DNA from: CAWBVG01 sp963792175
GTDB lineage: Bacteria; Acidobacteriota; Vicinamibacteria; Vicinamibacterales; CAVVIG01
Reading direction: 5' to 3'
Length of the DNA: 64,000 bases
Assembly (NCBI GenBank): GCA_963792175.1
Contig: CAWBVG010000049.1
Location: 153,351 to 217,350, forward strand
Below the pieces are notes generated by a model. It saw only the letters and a program-made list of their open reading frames with translations. It was not told where the DNA came from and made no database searches. The translations under genes were made by a program, and so were the position numbers. Shown here one piece after another: positions 27,636 to 38,015 of the stretch (positions are counted from its first letter, which is position 1; each line of letters starts with the position of its first letter).

Positions 27636-28914
27636 ATGTCTGCCCTCTCCGACATCACCGTCCTCGATCTCTCACACGCGCTCGCCGGCCCGTTTGCCTC
27701 GACGATGCTCGGCGACTACGGAGCGGAGGTCATCAAGATCGAGCCGCTCGACGGCGAAATCGCGCGCGCCTGGGGACCGCCGTTCTACGGCGACGAAGCC
27801 GCCTACTTCGTCAACCTGAATCGCAACAAGAAGAGCCTCGCGCTCGATCTCAAGCACCCGGAGGGCAAGGCGCTTTTTTTCCGGCTGCTCGATCGCGCGG
27901 ATGTCGTGCTCGAAAACCTGCGCGTCGGCACCGTCGCGAGGCTGGGCATCGATTACGCCCGCGTGCGCGAGCGGCAGCCGCGCGTCGTGTACTGTTCCAT
28001 TTCAGGGTTCGGCCAGGACGGCCCGTATCGCGACCGGGCGGCGCTCGACCTCGTCGTGCAGGCCGAGAGCGGCATGATCAGCATCACGGGAGAACCAGGC
28101 GGCGCCGGCGTTCGAGCGGGCGTGTCGATCGCCGATATTACGGCCGGGATGTATGCGGCCTTCGGGATCCTCGCGGCGCTCCACGCGCGCCAGCAGACCG
28201 GGCGCGGCCAGTTCCTCGACGTGTCGATGCTCGAAGGCCAGCTCGGGATTCTCTCGGGCATGATTGGCGCCTATCTGGCCGACGGCATCGTGCCGGGCCC
28301 GCTCGGCACCGCGTACGGCGCGCTGCTGCCCTATCAGACGTTTCGCACCAGGACGCGCGACATCGCCATCGGCATCGGCAGCGACAAGCTGTGGCGCACC
28401 TTCTGCCCCCTGCGTCGGCCTCGCGCAGATGATGGACGATCCGCGCTATGTGACCAACGCGCGCCGCAATGCGAACCGGATGTCGCTGGTGGCGGCGCTG
28501 CAGGAAGCGTTTCTCACGCGGACCTACGAGGAATGGGAAGCCGTGCTGCTGCCGGCGGGCATTCCGATGGGCGCGATCAACACCATCGACCAGGTTGTGG
28601 ATCACGCGCAGGTGCGCGCGCGTGGATCGATGGTCGAGAGCACGCATCCAGTGGCCGGCTCGATCCGGATGACCGGACCGCCGGTGCGGATGTCCGACAC
28701 GCCGGGGACCGTGCGCACGCCGGCGCCGCTGCTCGGCGAACACACGGAAGAGATCCTGCGCGATCGGCTCGGCATGAGCGGCACCGAGATTGCGCGGCTG
28801 CACCATGAGGGTGTGATCCGTAGTGCGGCTCGTAGTCGCAGGCCTTGTGTATCTGCGTGGGCTGAAAGGCCTTCAGGCGCTACGCACGTAGGAGGAACGG
28901 CGTGGGTTTGCTGA
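27636..28914 (+). CDS. Family III CoA transferase (CaiB/BaiF, formyl-CoA transferase-like)
   Basis: Family hallmarks: VLDLSHALAGPFASTMLGDYGAEVIKIEP at the N-terminus, NLNRNKKSLALDLKHPEGK, the catalytic-Asp loop in RAALDLVVQAESGM, ADITAGMYAAFGILAALHARQQTGRGQ, and C-terminal EEWEAVLLPAGIPMGAINTIDQV and THPVAGSIRMTGPPVRMSDTPG. One frameshift near 28405 (five Cs where four restore the frame). Family members usually end soon after EIARLHHEGVI; here about 30 extra residues follow, encoded by a partly palindromic stretch at 28820-28890, and the gene overlaps the SDR start. It moves CoA between carboxylic acids, here probably activating an acid for the nearby degradation genes. Confidence 0.85.
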
Positions 28915-29684
28915 ACGACCGCATTGCCATCATCACCGGCGCCAGCAAGGGCATCGGCCGCGTGCTGGCGCAGCAGTTCGCGCGCGAGGGCGCCCGCGTG
29001 GTCTGCGCGGCGCGATCCCAGGATCTCGTCAACGAGACCGTCGCGATGATTCGATCGTCCGGCGGACAGGCGGTTGCAGTCGTCGCGGACGCCGCGCGCG
29101 AAGAAGGCGCGCAGGCGATCGTCGAGGCGGGACGCCAGGCGTTCGGCGGCGTCGACACGCTGGTGAACAACGCCGGCGACGGCGGACCGACCAAGCCGAT
29201 TCAGGACTACTCGACCGACGACTGGTTTTACACGATCAACTCGTGCCTGACGAGCGCGTACCTGTGTTCGCGCTTCGCGGTGCCCGCGATGATGGCCGCC
29301 GGCCGCGGCGCCATCGTGAACATCGCGTCGATGGCCGGGCGGCGCGGTCTGGCGTACCGCGTCGGGTACTGTTCGGCCAAGGCCGGCCAGATCGGGATGA
29401 CCTACGGTCTCGCCGTGGAGCTCGGCCGCCACAACATCACGGTCAATGCGATCGCGCCTGGCGCGGTCGCCGGCGATCGCATCGATCGCGTCATTCAGGG
29501 ACAGGCCGACGTCCGTGGGATTTCGGTCGAGCGGATGCGCGAGTCGTTCGTCGACCGCGCGCCGCTCCGGCGGATGTCGACGGCCGAGGACATCGCGTCG
29601 CTGGCGGCGTTCCTCTGCAGCGAGCACGCGCGCAACATCTCCGGGCAGTGCATTCCGGTCACGGCCGGAGAGCCCGCGTCGTAG
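28902..29684 (+). CDS. Short-chain dehydrogenase/reductase
   Basis: 260 residues from GTG 28902, chosen because GGAGGA lies 5 nt upstream. Cofactor motif TGASKGIG, NNAGDGG, the catalytic Ser in IVNIASMAG, and YCSAK as the YxxxK pair, with VNAIAPGAV and a C-terminal SGQCIPVTAG. A basic residue (AARSQ) after strand 2 suggests NADP(H). Frame intact. Coupled to the CoA transferase; probably a 3-hydroxyacyl-CoA or alcohol dehydrogenase step in the same pathway. Confidence 0.88.
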   Translation: MGLLNDRIAIITGASKGIGRVLAQQFAREGARVVCAARSQDLVNETVAMIRSSGGQAVAVVADAAREEGAQAIVEAGRQAFGGVDTLVNNAGDGGPTKPIQDYSTDDWFYTINSCLTSAYLCSRFAVPAMMAAGRGAIVNIASMAGRRGLAYRVGYCSAKAGQIGMTYGLAVELGRHNITVNAIAPGAVAGDRIDRVIQGQADVRGISVERMRESFVDRAPLRRMSTAEDIASLAAFLCSEHARNISGQCIPVTAGEPAS

Positions 29685-29755
29685 GGGTCAGATCTTGATT
29701 TTATGCGCGATGATTGATCCTGCGCCGCCCGCGCATAAAATCAAGATCTGACCCC
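29684..29755. repeat. Perfect 26-bp inverted repeat, GGGGTCAG type, filling a gene junction
   Basis: Left arm 29684-29709 and right arm 29730-29755 are exact reverse complements, beginning GGGGTCAGATCTTGATTTTA. The left arm starts at the last base of the SDR stop codon and the right arm ends one base before the next ATG. GGGGTCAG-ended palindromes of this sort are often associated with REP-associated tyrosine transposases; none is encoded here. Confidence 0.9.
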
Positions 29756-30733
29756 ATGAAAGCTGTCCTCTGCAAAGCCTACGGTCCGCCTGAATCCCTG
29801 GTCGTCGAGGACGTCCCGTCGCCGGTGCCCGGTCCGGGCGAAGTCGTCGTCTCGGTCAAGACGGCGAGCGTCAACTTCCCGGACGTGCTGATCATCCAGA
29901 ACAAGTACCAACTGAAGCCGCCGCTGCCGTTTTCGCCTGGAAGCGAGCTCGCGGGCATCGTCAAGTCCGTCGGCGACGGCGTCACGCGCTGGAAGCCCGG
30001 CGATCCGGTGATGGCGATTACTGGATACGGAGCGTTCGCCGAAGAAGTGAATGTGGACGTGACCCGCCTGCTGCCGATTCCAACCGGCATGGACTTCGTG
30101 AGCGCGGCCGCCTTCGGTCTCACCTACGCGACATCGGAGCACGCGCTGTGCGACCGCGGCGAGTTGAAGGCGGGCGAAACGCTGCTGGTGCTGGGGGCGT
30201 CGGGCGGTGTCGGCATCGCGGCCATCGAGATCGGCAAGGTTCTCGGGGCACGGGTCATCGCCTGTGCGTCGACCGACGACAAGCTCGCGGTCTGCCGCGA
30301 GCACGGCGCGGACGAGACCATCAACTACGCGACGGAAGATCTGCGCGAGCGGATCAAGGCGATCACGGGCGGCAAGGGCGCCGACGTGGTCTACGATCCG
30401 GTCGGCGGCACCTACACCGAGCTCGCGCTGCGCTCGATCGCGTGGCGGGGCCGGCTGCTGGTGGTCGGCTTCGCCGCGGGAGATATTCCGAAGATCCCGC
30501 TGAACCTCACGTTGCTCAAGGGCTGCGCGATCGTCGGCGTCTTCTGGGGCGAGTTCACGCGACGGGAACCGCAGCGGTTCCTGGCCGCGATGGACAAGTT
30601 GGGACGATGGTTTGCTGAAGGCAAGCTGAAACCTCACGTCTCGGGGACGTTTCCGCTCGAGCGTGCCGCCGACGCGCTCGCGATGATGGCCGGACGGAAC
30701 GTAAAGGGTAAGGTGGTGCTCACCGTCGCATGA
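29756..30733 (+). CDS. NADPH:quinone oxidoreductase family (MDR superfamily) protein
   Basis: 325 residues, MKAVLCKAYGPPESLVVEDV. MDR fold without zinc ligands: SVNFPDVLIIQNKYQ, LPFSPGSELAG, the nucleotide-binding motif LVLGASGGVGIAAIEIGK, GADETINYATEDLRE, ADVVYDPVGG and the closing AADALAMMAGRNVKGKVVLTV. Such enzymes reduce quinones or enones, or act as acyl-CoA reductases. No ribosome-binding site is visible because the palindrome abuts the ATG; an upstream in-frame start at 29714 would lie inside it. Frame intact. Confidence 0.88.
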   Translation: MKAVLCKAYGPPESLVVEDVPSPVPGPGEVVVSVKTASVNFPDVLIIQNKYQLKPPLPFSPGSELAGIVKSVGDGVTRWKPGDPVMAITGYGAFAEEVNVDVTRLLPIPTGMDFVSAAAFGLTYATSEHALCDRGELKAGETLLVLGASGGVGIAAIEIGKVLGARVIACASTDDKLAVCREHGADETINYATEDLRERIKAITGGKGADVVYDPVGGTYTELALRSIAWRGRLLVVGFAAGDIPKIPLNLTLLKGCAIVGVFWGEFTRREPQRFLAAMDKLGRWFAEGKLKPHVSGTFPLERAADALAMMAGRNVKGKVVLTVA

Positions 30734-30734
30734 C

Positions 30735-30862
30735 CCGCCTTCGCTCGGAGTATTTTTCCGAGCTTCGGCGAGGCAGGCCCGCCTTCGCTCGCAGTGTCCT
30801 TTCGAGCTTCGGCGAGGCAGGCCGCCTTCGCTGCAGTTCCCTTCGACTTCGGCGAGGCAGGA
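30735..30862 (+). repeat. Three tandem REP-type palindromes (CCGCCTTCGCTC type)
   Basis: Units of about 45, 43 and 41 bp start at 30735, 30780 and 30822. Each reads CGCCTTCGCT, a variable stem-loop, then CTTCGGCGAGGCAGG. Related single copies lie at 1236 (minus strand) and 51581. Confidence 0.75.
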
Positions 30863-30905
30863 CTGACCATGATCCGCGATTCGAAACCTCTGCGAGGATT
30901 ATCCG

Positions 30906-32292
30906 ATGATGATCTTCATGTTGGCCGCCGCGATCGTCAGCGGTCCCGTCACTGGCGGCGATCGCGGACAAGCATTTGGCGCGATGCCGGCCGCGGACCT
31001 CGCGCGCGCGGGCTATACGGAGAACGAGTTCTTTGTCGCCGGAACGGCCTCGTCTTTCAAACCCACGACGGCTCCCGGCATCGACGGCCACTGGACGGTC
31101 GTCGACAGACTCGACCGCCGAGTTCAAGGTGCGGATGGTGGTCCGCGTGCCGGCCGACGCCAGACGCTTCAACGGCATCGTGGTCGTGGAATGGCTGAAC
31201 GTGACGGCGCTCGCGGAAGGCGCGGCCGATTTCATGCAGATGCAGGAGCTGCTGCTACGCGACGGCTACGCCTGGGTCGGCGTCGGCGCACAAGCGGCCG
31301 GCGTCAACTCTCCGCGCAGCGGACTGAAGGACTGGGACAAGACGCGATACGGCTCGCTCGTCCATCCCGGCGATGCGTACTCATATGACATCTTCTCCCA
31401 GGCCGCCCGCGCGGTGCGGGAGTCGAAGACGCCCGACGTGCTCGGCGGCGTGACCGTTCGCAAAGTCATCGCGACGGGCCGGTCGCAGTCGGCGTTCCGG
31501 CTCGTGACGTATATCAACGCCGTTCATCCGGTCACGCACCTCTTCGACGGATATCTCGTGCACAGCCGCGGCGCGAACGCGTCCGGCTTCAAGGCGGAGG
31601 GACTGGCGAGAGACACCGACAACCCCGTCCCGCCGGGCGCCCACATTCGGACCGACATCGACGTGCCTGTGCTCGACCTGCAAACTGAGGGTGACATGGT
31701 CGCGTTGCGCGCGCATCTCACCCATCAGCCGTCATTCGACCGCTACCGCCGCTGGGAAATCGCCGGCGCCGCCCACGCGGAGACGCCACGATGGGTTGCA
31801 GAAGCACCGCCGCCGCTCGATATGGGTCAGGGCTGCAAAGATCCCGTGAACAGCGCCCCGCATCATGCCGTCGTCAAAGCCGCGCTCGCGGCGATGACGC
31901 TCTGGGTGCGGATGGCAAGGTGCCGCCACAGTCTCCATCGATCGAGCTGGGGGACCACGCCGCCCCGGATCCGGTGCTGCGCGATGAACGCGGCCTTGCG
32001 AAGGGCGGGATCCGTCTGCCCGAGATCGAGGCGCCGACTGCGACGATCGACGGCGGCGCCAACGCCGGCGCTCAGGAGTCAGCGCCCGGCGCGGCGCGCA
32101 ATTTCTGCTTCCTGTTCGGCAGAACGCGGCTGTTCGACGACGCGACGCTGAAGTCGCTCTACCCGACACACGAGGCGTTCGTGACGAAGTTCGCCGCCGC
32201 GGCCGACGGCGCTCGAACGACAAGGCTACTGGCTCAAGGCCGAGGCCGACGCCGCCCGTCAGGCTGCGGCCGCATCAAAAATCGGACGTTGA
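30906..32292 (+). CDS. Secreted alpha/beta hydrolase, Abhydrolase_10-type
   Basis: Leader MMIFMLAAAIVSGPVTGGD, then ADLARAGYTENEFFVAGTASSF and, across frameshifts near 31110, 31915 and 32210, VVVEWLNVTALAEGAADFMQMQELLLRDGYAWVGVGAQ, GDAYSYDIFSQAARA, the nucleophile elbow VIATGRSQSAFRLVTY, YLVHSRGANASGF, VPVLDLQTEGDM and AGAAHAETPRW. This is the Abhydrolase_10 pattern as I know it, with Ser in GRSQSA, a late Asp/Glu and His in GAAHAE. Ends FAAAADGALERQGYW...SKIGR. Substrate unknown. Convergent with the next hydrolase, overlapping by 18 bp. Confidence 0.75.
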
Positions 32293-33175
32293 ACGGTGCG
32301 CGGCCAGAAAGTCGTGGACTGCCGAGGCGAATTCCGGTCGTCCCGGCGCGCCCCGCCCACCGCTGTGCGTAGCGCCGTCGATCACGATCACGGTCAGCTC
32401 GGGTTTGAGCTGCTTGAACGCGTCGACGCCGGCCTTGATCGGATCCGCGCTGCCGACCACCGCGAGCAGCGGCATCCGCAAGGCTTTCACCTCGGCGGCC
32501 GTAACGACCTGATTCTTGTTACCGCGCTGAACCGCGGCCAGCGCCAACGCGTCGTTGCGTCCCAGCGTCGCACGCGATTGCGCCGCAATCGCCTCGTCCG
32601 ACGGCTTCGGCTCGTTCGGCGGGGCGAGCCTTAGAATCAACGGCCGCATGCCCTGACCGCTTTCCAGCGAGACCGCCAGCTCCTCTGAGTCGCGCTCGCT
32701 CTGCGCCGTCCAGATCAGGCGCGGCGCCGAACCGCCGAAGACCGCGCTGATGACGCGATCGGGGTGCGTCGTGATGAACTTGCCGGCGATGGCGCCGCCC
32801 ATCGAGTACCCGACGATGTGCGCCCTTCGCACCGCCAGATGATCGAGGAGCCTGGTCACATCCTCGATCATGTTGATCCCGTAGCTGGCCGCGTCGTGCG
32901 GCTTGTCGCTCTTGCCGTGACCGCGGCAGTCCAGCGCGATGACGCGAAAGTCTTTCGAGAGCTTCTCGATGATGCCGAGATTGCCCCAGTTCGCATCGAG
33001 GCTCGACGAAAAGCCGTGCACCAGGACGACCGGCTCGCCGCGGCCGACGTCCACGTACCGGATCCTGACGCCCTCGGACGTAAAGAAGTGATCGTCGGGC
33101 GGCGTCTGCGCCGAGGCCGAGGTACACGAAGAACAGTGCGAGGACCACGTTCAGCGGGCTGATTCGACGCGTCAT
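32275..33175 (-). CDS. Secreted alpha/beta hydrolase (epoxide-hydrolase/esterase-like)
   Basis: Start ATG 33175 after TTGGAGGTCGC. Leader MTRRISPLNVVLALFFVYLGLGA; frameshift near 33090 joins it to SEGVRIRYVDVGRGEPVVLVHGFSSS. Classical core: oxyanion HGFSS, DCRGHGKSD, nucleophile VGYSMGGAIAG, acid VVGSADPIK and His GATHSGG. About 300 residues. Divergent from the first tannase-family gene with a shared 67-bp promoter region. Substrate unknown. Confidence 0.82.
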
Positions 33176-33193
33176 GCGACCTCCAATTGACGG

Positions 33194-33221
33194 ATTATAC
33201 GGGCGGTAGCTTGCGTATAAT
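33194..33221. promoter_or_regulatory. Divergent promoter with two -10 boxes
   Basis: TATAAT on the minus strand (33199-33194) serves the hydrolase and TATAAT on the plus strand (33216-33221) serves the tannase operon. Both genes have leaders with Shine-Dalgarno sites, unlike the leaderless genes in this window. No well-spaced -35 was found for the plus strand; TTGACG at 33187 is 23 bp away. Confidence 0.5.
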
Positions 33222-33242
33222 CGCGGGCCAGGAGGCCGCTCC

Positions 33243-34843
33243 ATGACCCGTCGCCTTGCCGCAGCGTTTGCCGTCGCGCTGACTCCGCTCGCCACCACAG
33301 TCGTCATCCCGGCGGCGTCGACGGGGACGACCTGCGCGAGCCTCGCGGCGCTGACGATTCCGAACGTCACGATCAAATCAGCGGAGGCGATCGCGGCCGG
33401 TCAGTTCCTGCCGCCGGGCGCGCAGGCCGCGGATGAAGTCTGCCGGCCTTCTGCCGTGTCGAAGGGACCGCGCGACCGACGACCGACTCGGACATCAGGT
33501 TCGAGGTGTGGATTCCGCCAGTCGATGCGTGGAACGGCAAATTCCAGGGCGTCGGCAACGGCGGGTATCAGGGGTCGATCTCGTACACCGCGATGGCCAC
33601 GGCACTCCGTCGCGGCTACGCGACGGCGAGCACCGACACCGGGCACACCGGCGACGACATGAAGTTCGGCGTGGGTCATCCTGAAAAACTGATCGACTAC
33701 GGTCACCGTGCGATTCACGTGATGACCGATGCATCGAAGCTGATCATCCGCAACGCCGCCGGCCGGTTCGCGGAGCGATCCTATTTCGTCGGCTGCTCCG
33801 CCGGCGGCCAGCAGGCGTTGTCCGAAGCGCAGCGCTATCCCGAGGACTACGACGGCATCGTCGCCGGCGATCCCGCCAACAACCGGATTCGTCAGACCTT
33901 CGGGTTTCTCTCGTCCTGGATGGCCACGCACGCCGCGGACGGCAAGCCGCTGTTCACGCAGCCCAAGCTCGCGCTGCTGACCAAATCGGTCGTCGACGCG
34001 TGCGACGGGCTGGACGGCTTGAAGGACGGCATCATCGACGACCCGCGTCGCTGCCACTTCGATCCGGCGAAGCTTCTCTGCAAGTCCGGGACGGATGACG
34101 CGACGTGCCTGACGGCTCCGCAGGTGGACGCCGCGAAGAAGATGTACGACGGGGCGAAGAACCCTCGGACCGGCGAAGCCATCTTCACGGGCTGGCCGCG
34201 CGGCAGCGAAGGCTTCGGCGAGAGCGCGGGCCAAAGCTGGCGGCAGTACATCGTCGATCCGCCGGAGCCGATGCGCGTCGGGTTCTTCCGCTACTGGCTG
34301 TTTCACGATCCGAATTGGGACTACCGCACCATCGACTGGGAGCGCGACCTCGCCTATGCGGAGCAGAAGCTGCCGTTCATGGCGGCGGTCGAAAAGGATC
34401 TGACGCCGTTCAAGAAGCACGGCGGCAAGCTGCTGATGTACACCGGCTGGGCCGACCCGGTCGTGCCGCCGCAGGATACCGTCGCGTATTACGAGGGCGT
34501 CGTGAAGGCGATGGGCGGACTCGCGCCGACGAGAGATTTCTACCGGTTCTTCACCGCTCCCGGCATGGGCCATTGCGCCGGCGGTCCCGGACCGAATCAG
34601 TTCGACGCCATCGGCGCGCTCGAACAATGGGTGGAAAAGGGCACCGCGCCGGACAAGCTGATCGCGACGCACAGCACCAACGGCAAGATCGATCGCACGC
34701 GTCCGCTGTGCACGTATCCGCTGGTCGCCCGCTACAAGGGCACCGGGAGCATCGATGAAGCGGCGAACTTCGCGTGTGTCGCGGCACCACCTGCCCCGCC
34801 GCCGCCGCCGGCGAAGACGACGAGCACGGGAGGTCAGCGATGA
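33243..34843 (+). CDS. Tannase/feruloyl esterase family secreted protein (first copy)
   Basis: About 533 residues with AGGAGG 7 nt before the ATG. Leader MTRRLAAAFAVALTPLATTVVIPAAS, then CASLAALTIPNVTIKSAEAI. After a frameshift near 33445: IRFEVWIPPVDAWNGKFQGVGNGGYQG, YATASTDTGHTG, nucleophile FVGCSAGGQQAL, RYPEDYDGIVAGDPANN, acid MYTGWADPVVPP and His PGMGHCAGGPG. The Cys next to Ser and to His fit the CS-D-HC disulfide motif of tannases and feruloyl esterases. It hydrolyses esters of phenolic acids; the exact substrate is unknown. Coupled to a second copy (ATGA). Confidence 0.88.
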
Positions 34844-36386
34844 GCCGCACTGCTGTAGCCGAGCGATTCGCGATCGCGTGTGCGCTCGCCGCGTGTGTTG
34901 CCGCGACGGTCGCCGCGCAATCGCCGTCCGGTTCGTGCGAAGCGCTGACCGGCCTCAAGCTGCAGGACACGACGATCACGACCGCAGCGGCTGTTGCCGC
35001 CGGACCGTTCAAGCCGAACGCCAACGCGAGCGCGCCGGCGATGACGGTGCCGGCCTTCTGCCGCGTGGCCGCGACGCTCAAGCCGACACCGGAGTCGAAC
35101 ATCCGGATCGAAGTGTGGCTGCCGTCAGCCGAAACCTGGAACGGCAAATTCCTCGGCACCGGCAACGGCGGCGCCGGCGGCGTCATCAGCTATCCGGCGC
35201 TCGCGAACGGTCTCGCCAAAGGCTACGCGACGACGAACACCGACATGGGCACGACGACGACCGGCCTCGACTTCACTTCGGGGTCGGCCACCGCGAGATG
35301 GTCGTCGACTGGGGCTACCGCGCCACGCATCTCATGACCCAGGTCGCCAAGCAGGTCGCGAAGTCGTACTACAAGCGCGACCCGCAGCAGTCCTATTTCA
35401 TGGGTTGCTCGACCGGCGGACATCAGGCGCTGACCGAAGCGCGACGCTACCCCGAGGACTACAACGGCATCGTCGCCGGCGATCCCGCCAACAACCGCGT
35501 CCGCCTGCACATGGTGGGCTACTGGAACTACGAGGCGACGCACAACGATCCGGCCAGCTACATCCCCACCGCCAAGCTGCCGATGATCAACCGCGCGGTG
35601 CTCGACGCCTGCGACAAGGTCGACGGCCTGGGCGACGGCGATCATCGACGACCCGCGCAAGTGCAAGTTCGATCCGGCGACGATTGCAATGTAAGGGCTC
35701 TGACTCCGCTGACTGCCTCACCGCGCCGCAGGTTGCGGCGCTGAAGAAGATCTATCAAGGGCCCAGGAACCCGCGCACCGGCGAAACGATCTTTCCCGGC
35801 ATGTACGTGGGCAGCGAAGTCAACCCGCTCGGGCTCGATCGCACGCTGGCCAACGCGCCCGATTCGGGCCGGCCGAGTCCGGCGCCGGGCCTGGCGATCT
35901 GGACGAACTGGAAAGGGCCGGCCTACGACTGGGACAAGGACGCGACGATGGTCATCAACGAGCTGTCGCCGGTGCTCGACGACGCGGATCCGGACCTGAC
36001 GGCGTTCAGGCGGCGCGGCGGCAAGCTGCTGCTCTACACCGGCTGGGCCGACCCGCTGATTCCGGCGGCCGACCTCGTGAACTATTACGAGGGGATGCAG
36101 AAGAAGATGGGCGGCGCGTCGGCCACCGCGGAGTTCGCGAGGCTGTTCATGGTTCCGGGCATGGGTCACTGCGCCGGCGGCACGAGCCCGAACCGCTTCG
36201 ACGCGCTCGCGGCGCTGGAGCCCTGGGTCGAAAAAGGGACGGCGCCCGACAAGATGATCGCGTCGCAGGTGGCGCAGGGCGCCACGGTGCGGACGCGGCC
36301 GCTCTGGTCCGTATCCGCAGGTCGCGAAGTGGAACGGCACCGGCAGTTCGGACGACGCGGCGAATTTCAGCTGCCGGCAGCCCTAA
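34840..36386 (+). CDS. Tannase/feruloyl esterase family secreted protein (second copy)
   Basis: Starts inside the previous stop, with GGGAGGTCAGCG before the ATG. Leader MSRTAVAERFAIACALAACVAATVAAQ. Same motifs: IRIEVWLPSAETWNGKFLGTGNGG, FMGCSTGGHQALTEARRYPEDYNGIVAGDPANN, LLYTGWADPLIPA, PGMGHCAGGTS, ending YPQVAKWNGTGSSDDAANFSC and TAA at 36384. Frameshifts near 35285, 35640, 35690 and 36305. Sequence divergence from the first copy makes recent duplication unlikely; distinct substrate ranges are plausible. Together with the MFS and CoA-ligase genes it suggests use of plant phenolic esters. Confidence 0.87.
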
Positions 36387-36443
36387 GTGCGCTGCAAATA
36401 GGAATTGCTGATCGGTTCGATTCCGATCCTGCGACTTCCCGAA

Positions 36444-37896
36444 TCAACGCGCTGATCGCGCCCGTCTGAAGACCGCGAGGCCAATGAGGTTGGTCAACGC
36501 GACCAGCCCCGACAACTTCAGCGCAAACATCAACCGGCTCTCGACCTGGACGATCGGCACGATCGCCAGCGCGATGTACAGCAGCGTCATCAGAAAACCC
36601 GACAGCGCCGCGGCCTTCACCCACAGCGGCGCCGGCGGATGCGCCCGCAGGCCGGTCATCGGCAGCGCGAACATCACGAGATAGGTGAGCGCGTAGAAGA
36701 CCGCCGACGCCACCCACAACAGCTGAAACGCTTCCTGCTTGCCGACGCCGATCAGTCCGAGCGCGCTGAAGGCGAACGTAATGGCGCCGATGAAGACGAT
36801 GGAGTTCACCGGCGTCTGGTAACGCGGGTGCAGACGGGTGAACCAGGGCGGCAGAATGCCGTCCCACCCGGCCACCATCGGCAACCGCGTGTTGCCGGTG
36901 AACATCACGCTCGCCTGCGCGACGCGCACCACGGCCAGCACGAGGATCGTCAGGCTCGCGATCGGAATCGTGAGGCCGACGGCGCTGAAGCCGATGCTCA
37001 GCACCTGCGGAATCGGCGCGATGAGATCGATCCGATCCAGCGGCACCAGCGCGAGGACCGAGCTGGTGCCGAAGATGAACATGACGGCGATGATCGGCGC
37101 CGCGATCGCCACCGATCCCGCGATCGTCCGCACCGGGCTGCGGCACTCGCCGGCGTGAATCGCCACGTATTCGAAACCGCCGAGCGCCCCGAATCCCATC
37201 TTGCCGAGCAGGTTCAGGCTCATCAGCGACACCACCGGCGCCGCCGTCGCCAGCGGGTGAAAGGACGGCAGCGTGCCTTTGGCCACGTTCAGCCACGGCA
37301 CGACCAGCAGCATCGCGAACGTCGCCAGCAACAGCACGCCGCCGCTCGCGTGCACCCACTTGCCGAAGCTCAAGCCGCGGATGGCGAGCCAGACCAGCGT
37401 GGAGAAGATGGCCGCGCTCGCGAACAGAATCACCCGCGTGTCGCTCGCCAGACCCTCGATGCCGCGGCCCGCCGACGTACGCGGCGTATTGCGTAATCTG
37501 CAGCCCGGTCTCTGACGTGTTGAGGATGGCGAACAGCCACAGGTTCCAGGCGACCAGAAACCCGGTCATGTCGTTGAACCCGAGCTTCGCCCATTGATAC
37601 AGACCGCCCTCGAGCGGCATCAGGCGATTGAGGTGGATGACGACGATCGCGGAAGGCAGGTAGAACAGGACCATCGCAATCAGCCAGAAGACAACATGCG
37701 ACGGTCCCTGTTTGGCGGCCACGCCAACCCACGGCAGGCCAACGACGAACAGGATCTGCGTCAGGGCAAGATCGCCAAGCCCCAGTTCGCGCCGCAAATC
37801 CGGTGATCGGGTGATCTGGTGATTGGGTGATTGATTGGAGGATCGACTGAGTGATTGATTGCGGGATTGATTGCTCAATTGACGTTCAATCACCAA
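36444..37896 (-). CDS. APC-superfamily amino acid/amine permease
   Basis: Twelve-helix permease across a frameshift near 37465: LGLGDLALTQILFVVGLPWVGVAA, LMPLEGGLYQWAKLGFNDMTGFLVAWNLWLF, MGFGALGGFEYVAIHAGECRSPVRTI (the conserved APC helix 6-7 region), GNTRLPMVAGWDGILPPWFTRLHPRYQTPVNSI and a C-terminal RRARSAR. The first about 35 residues (NQSRNQSLSRSSNQSPNHQ) come from the word-repeat at 37800 and are not conserved-looking; the true start may be any TTG/GTG there. Substrate unknown. Confidence 0.8.
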
Positions 37897-38015
37897 ATCA
37901 CCACCCCCAAATCACCAGACAATCGCCAAACCACTCTCACCAACAATCACCAAATCACCCAATGCCCGATTACCCGACAATCCCAATTCACCAGATCAAC
38001 CAATCACCAGATCTC
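37800..38015. repeat. Word-repeat hairpin (GATTGGTGATT / AATCACCAAATC), 216 bp
   Basis: The left third repeats GGTGAT and GATTGATT words; the right two thirds repeat AATCACCAAATCACC words. It bridges two minus-strand genes and contributes codons to both: the N-terminus of the permease and the last residues and stop of the alcohol dehydrogenase (EIW then TGA). Confidence 0.8.
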
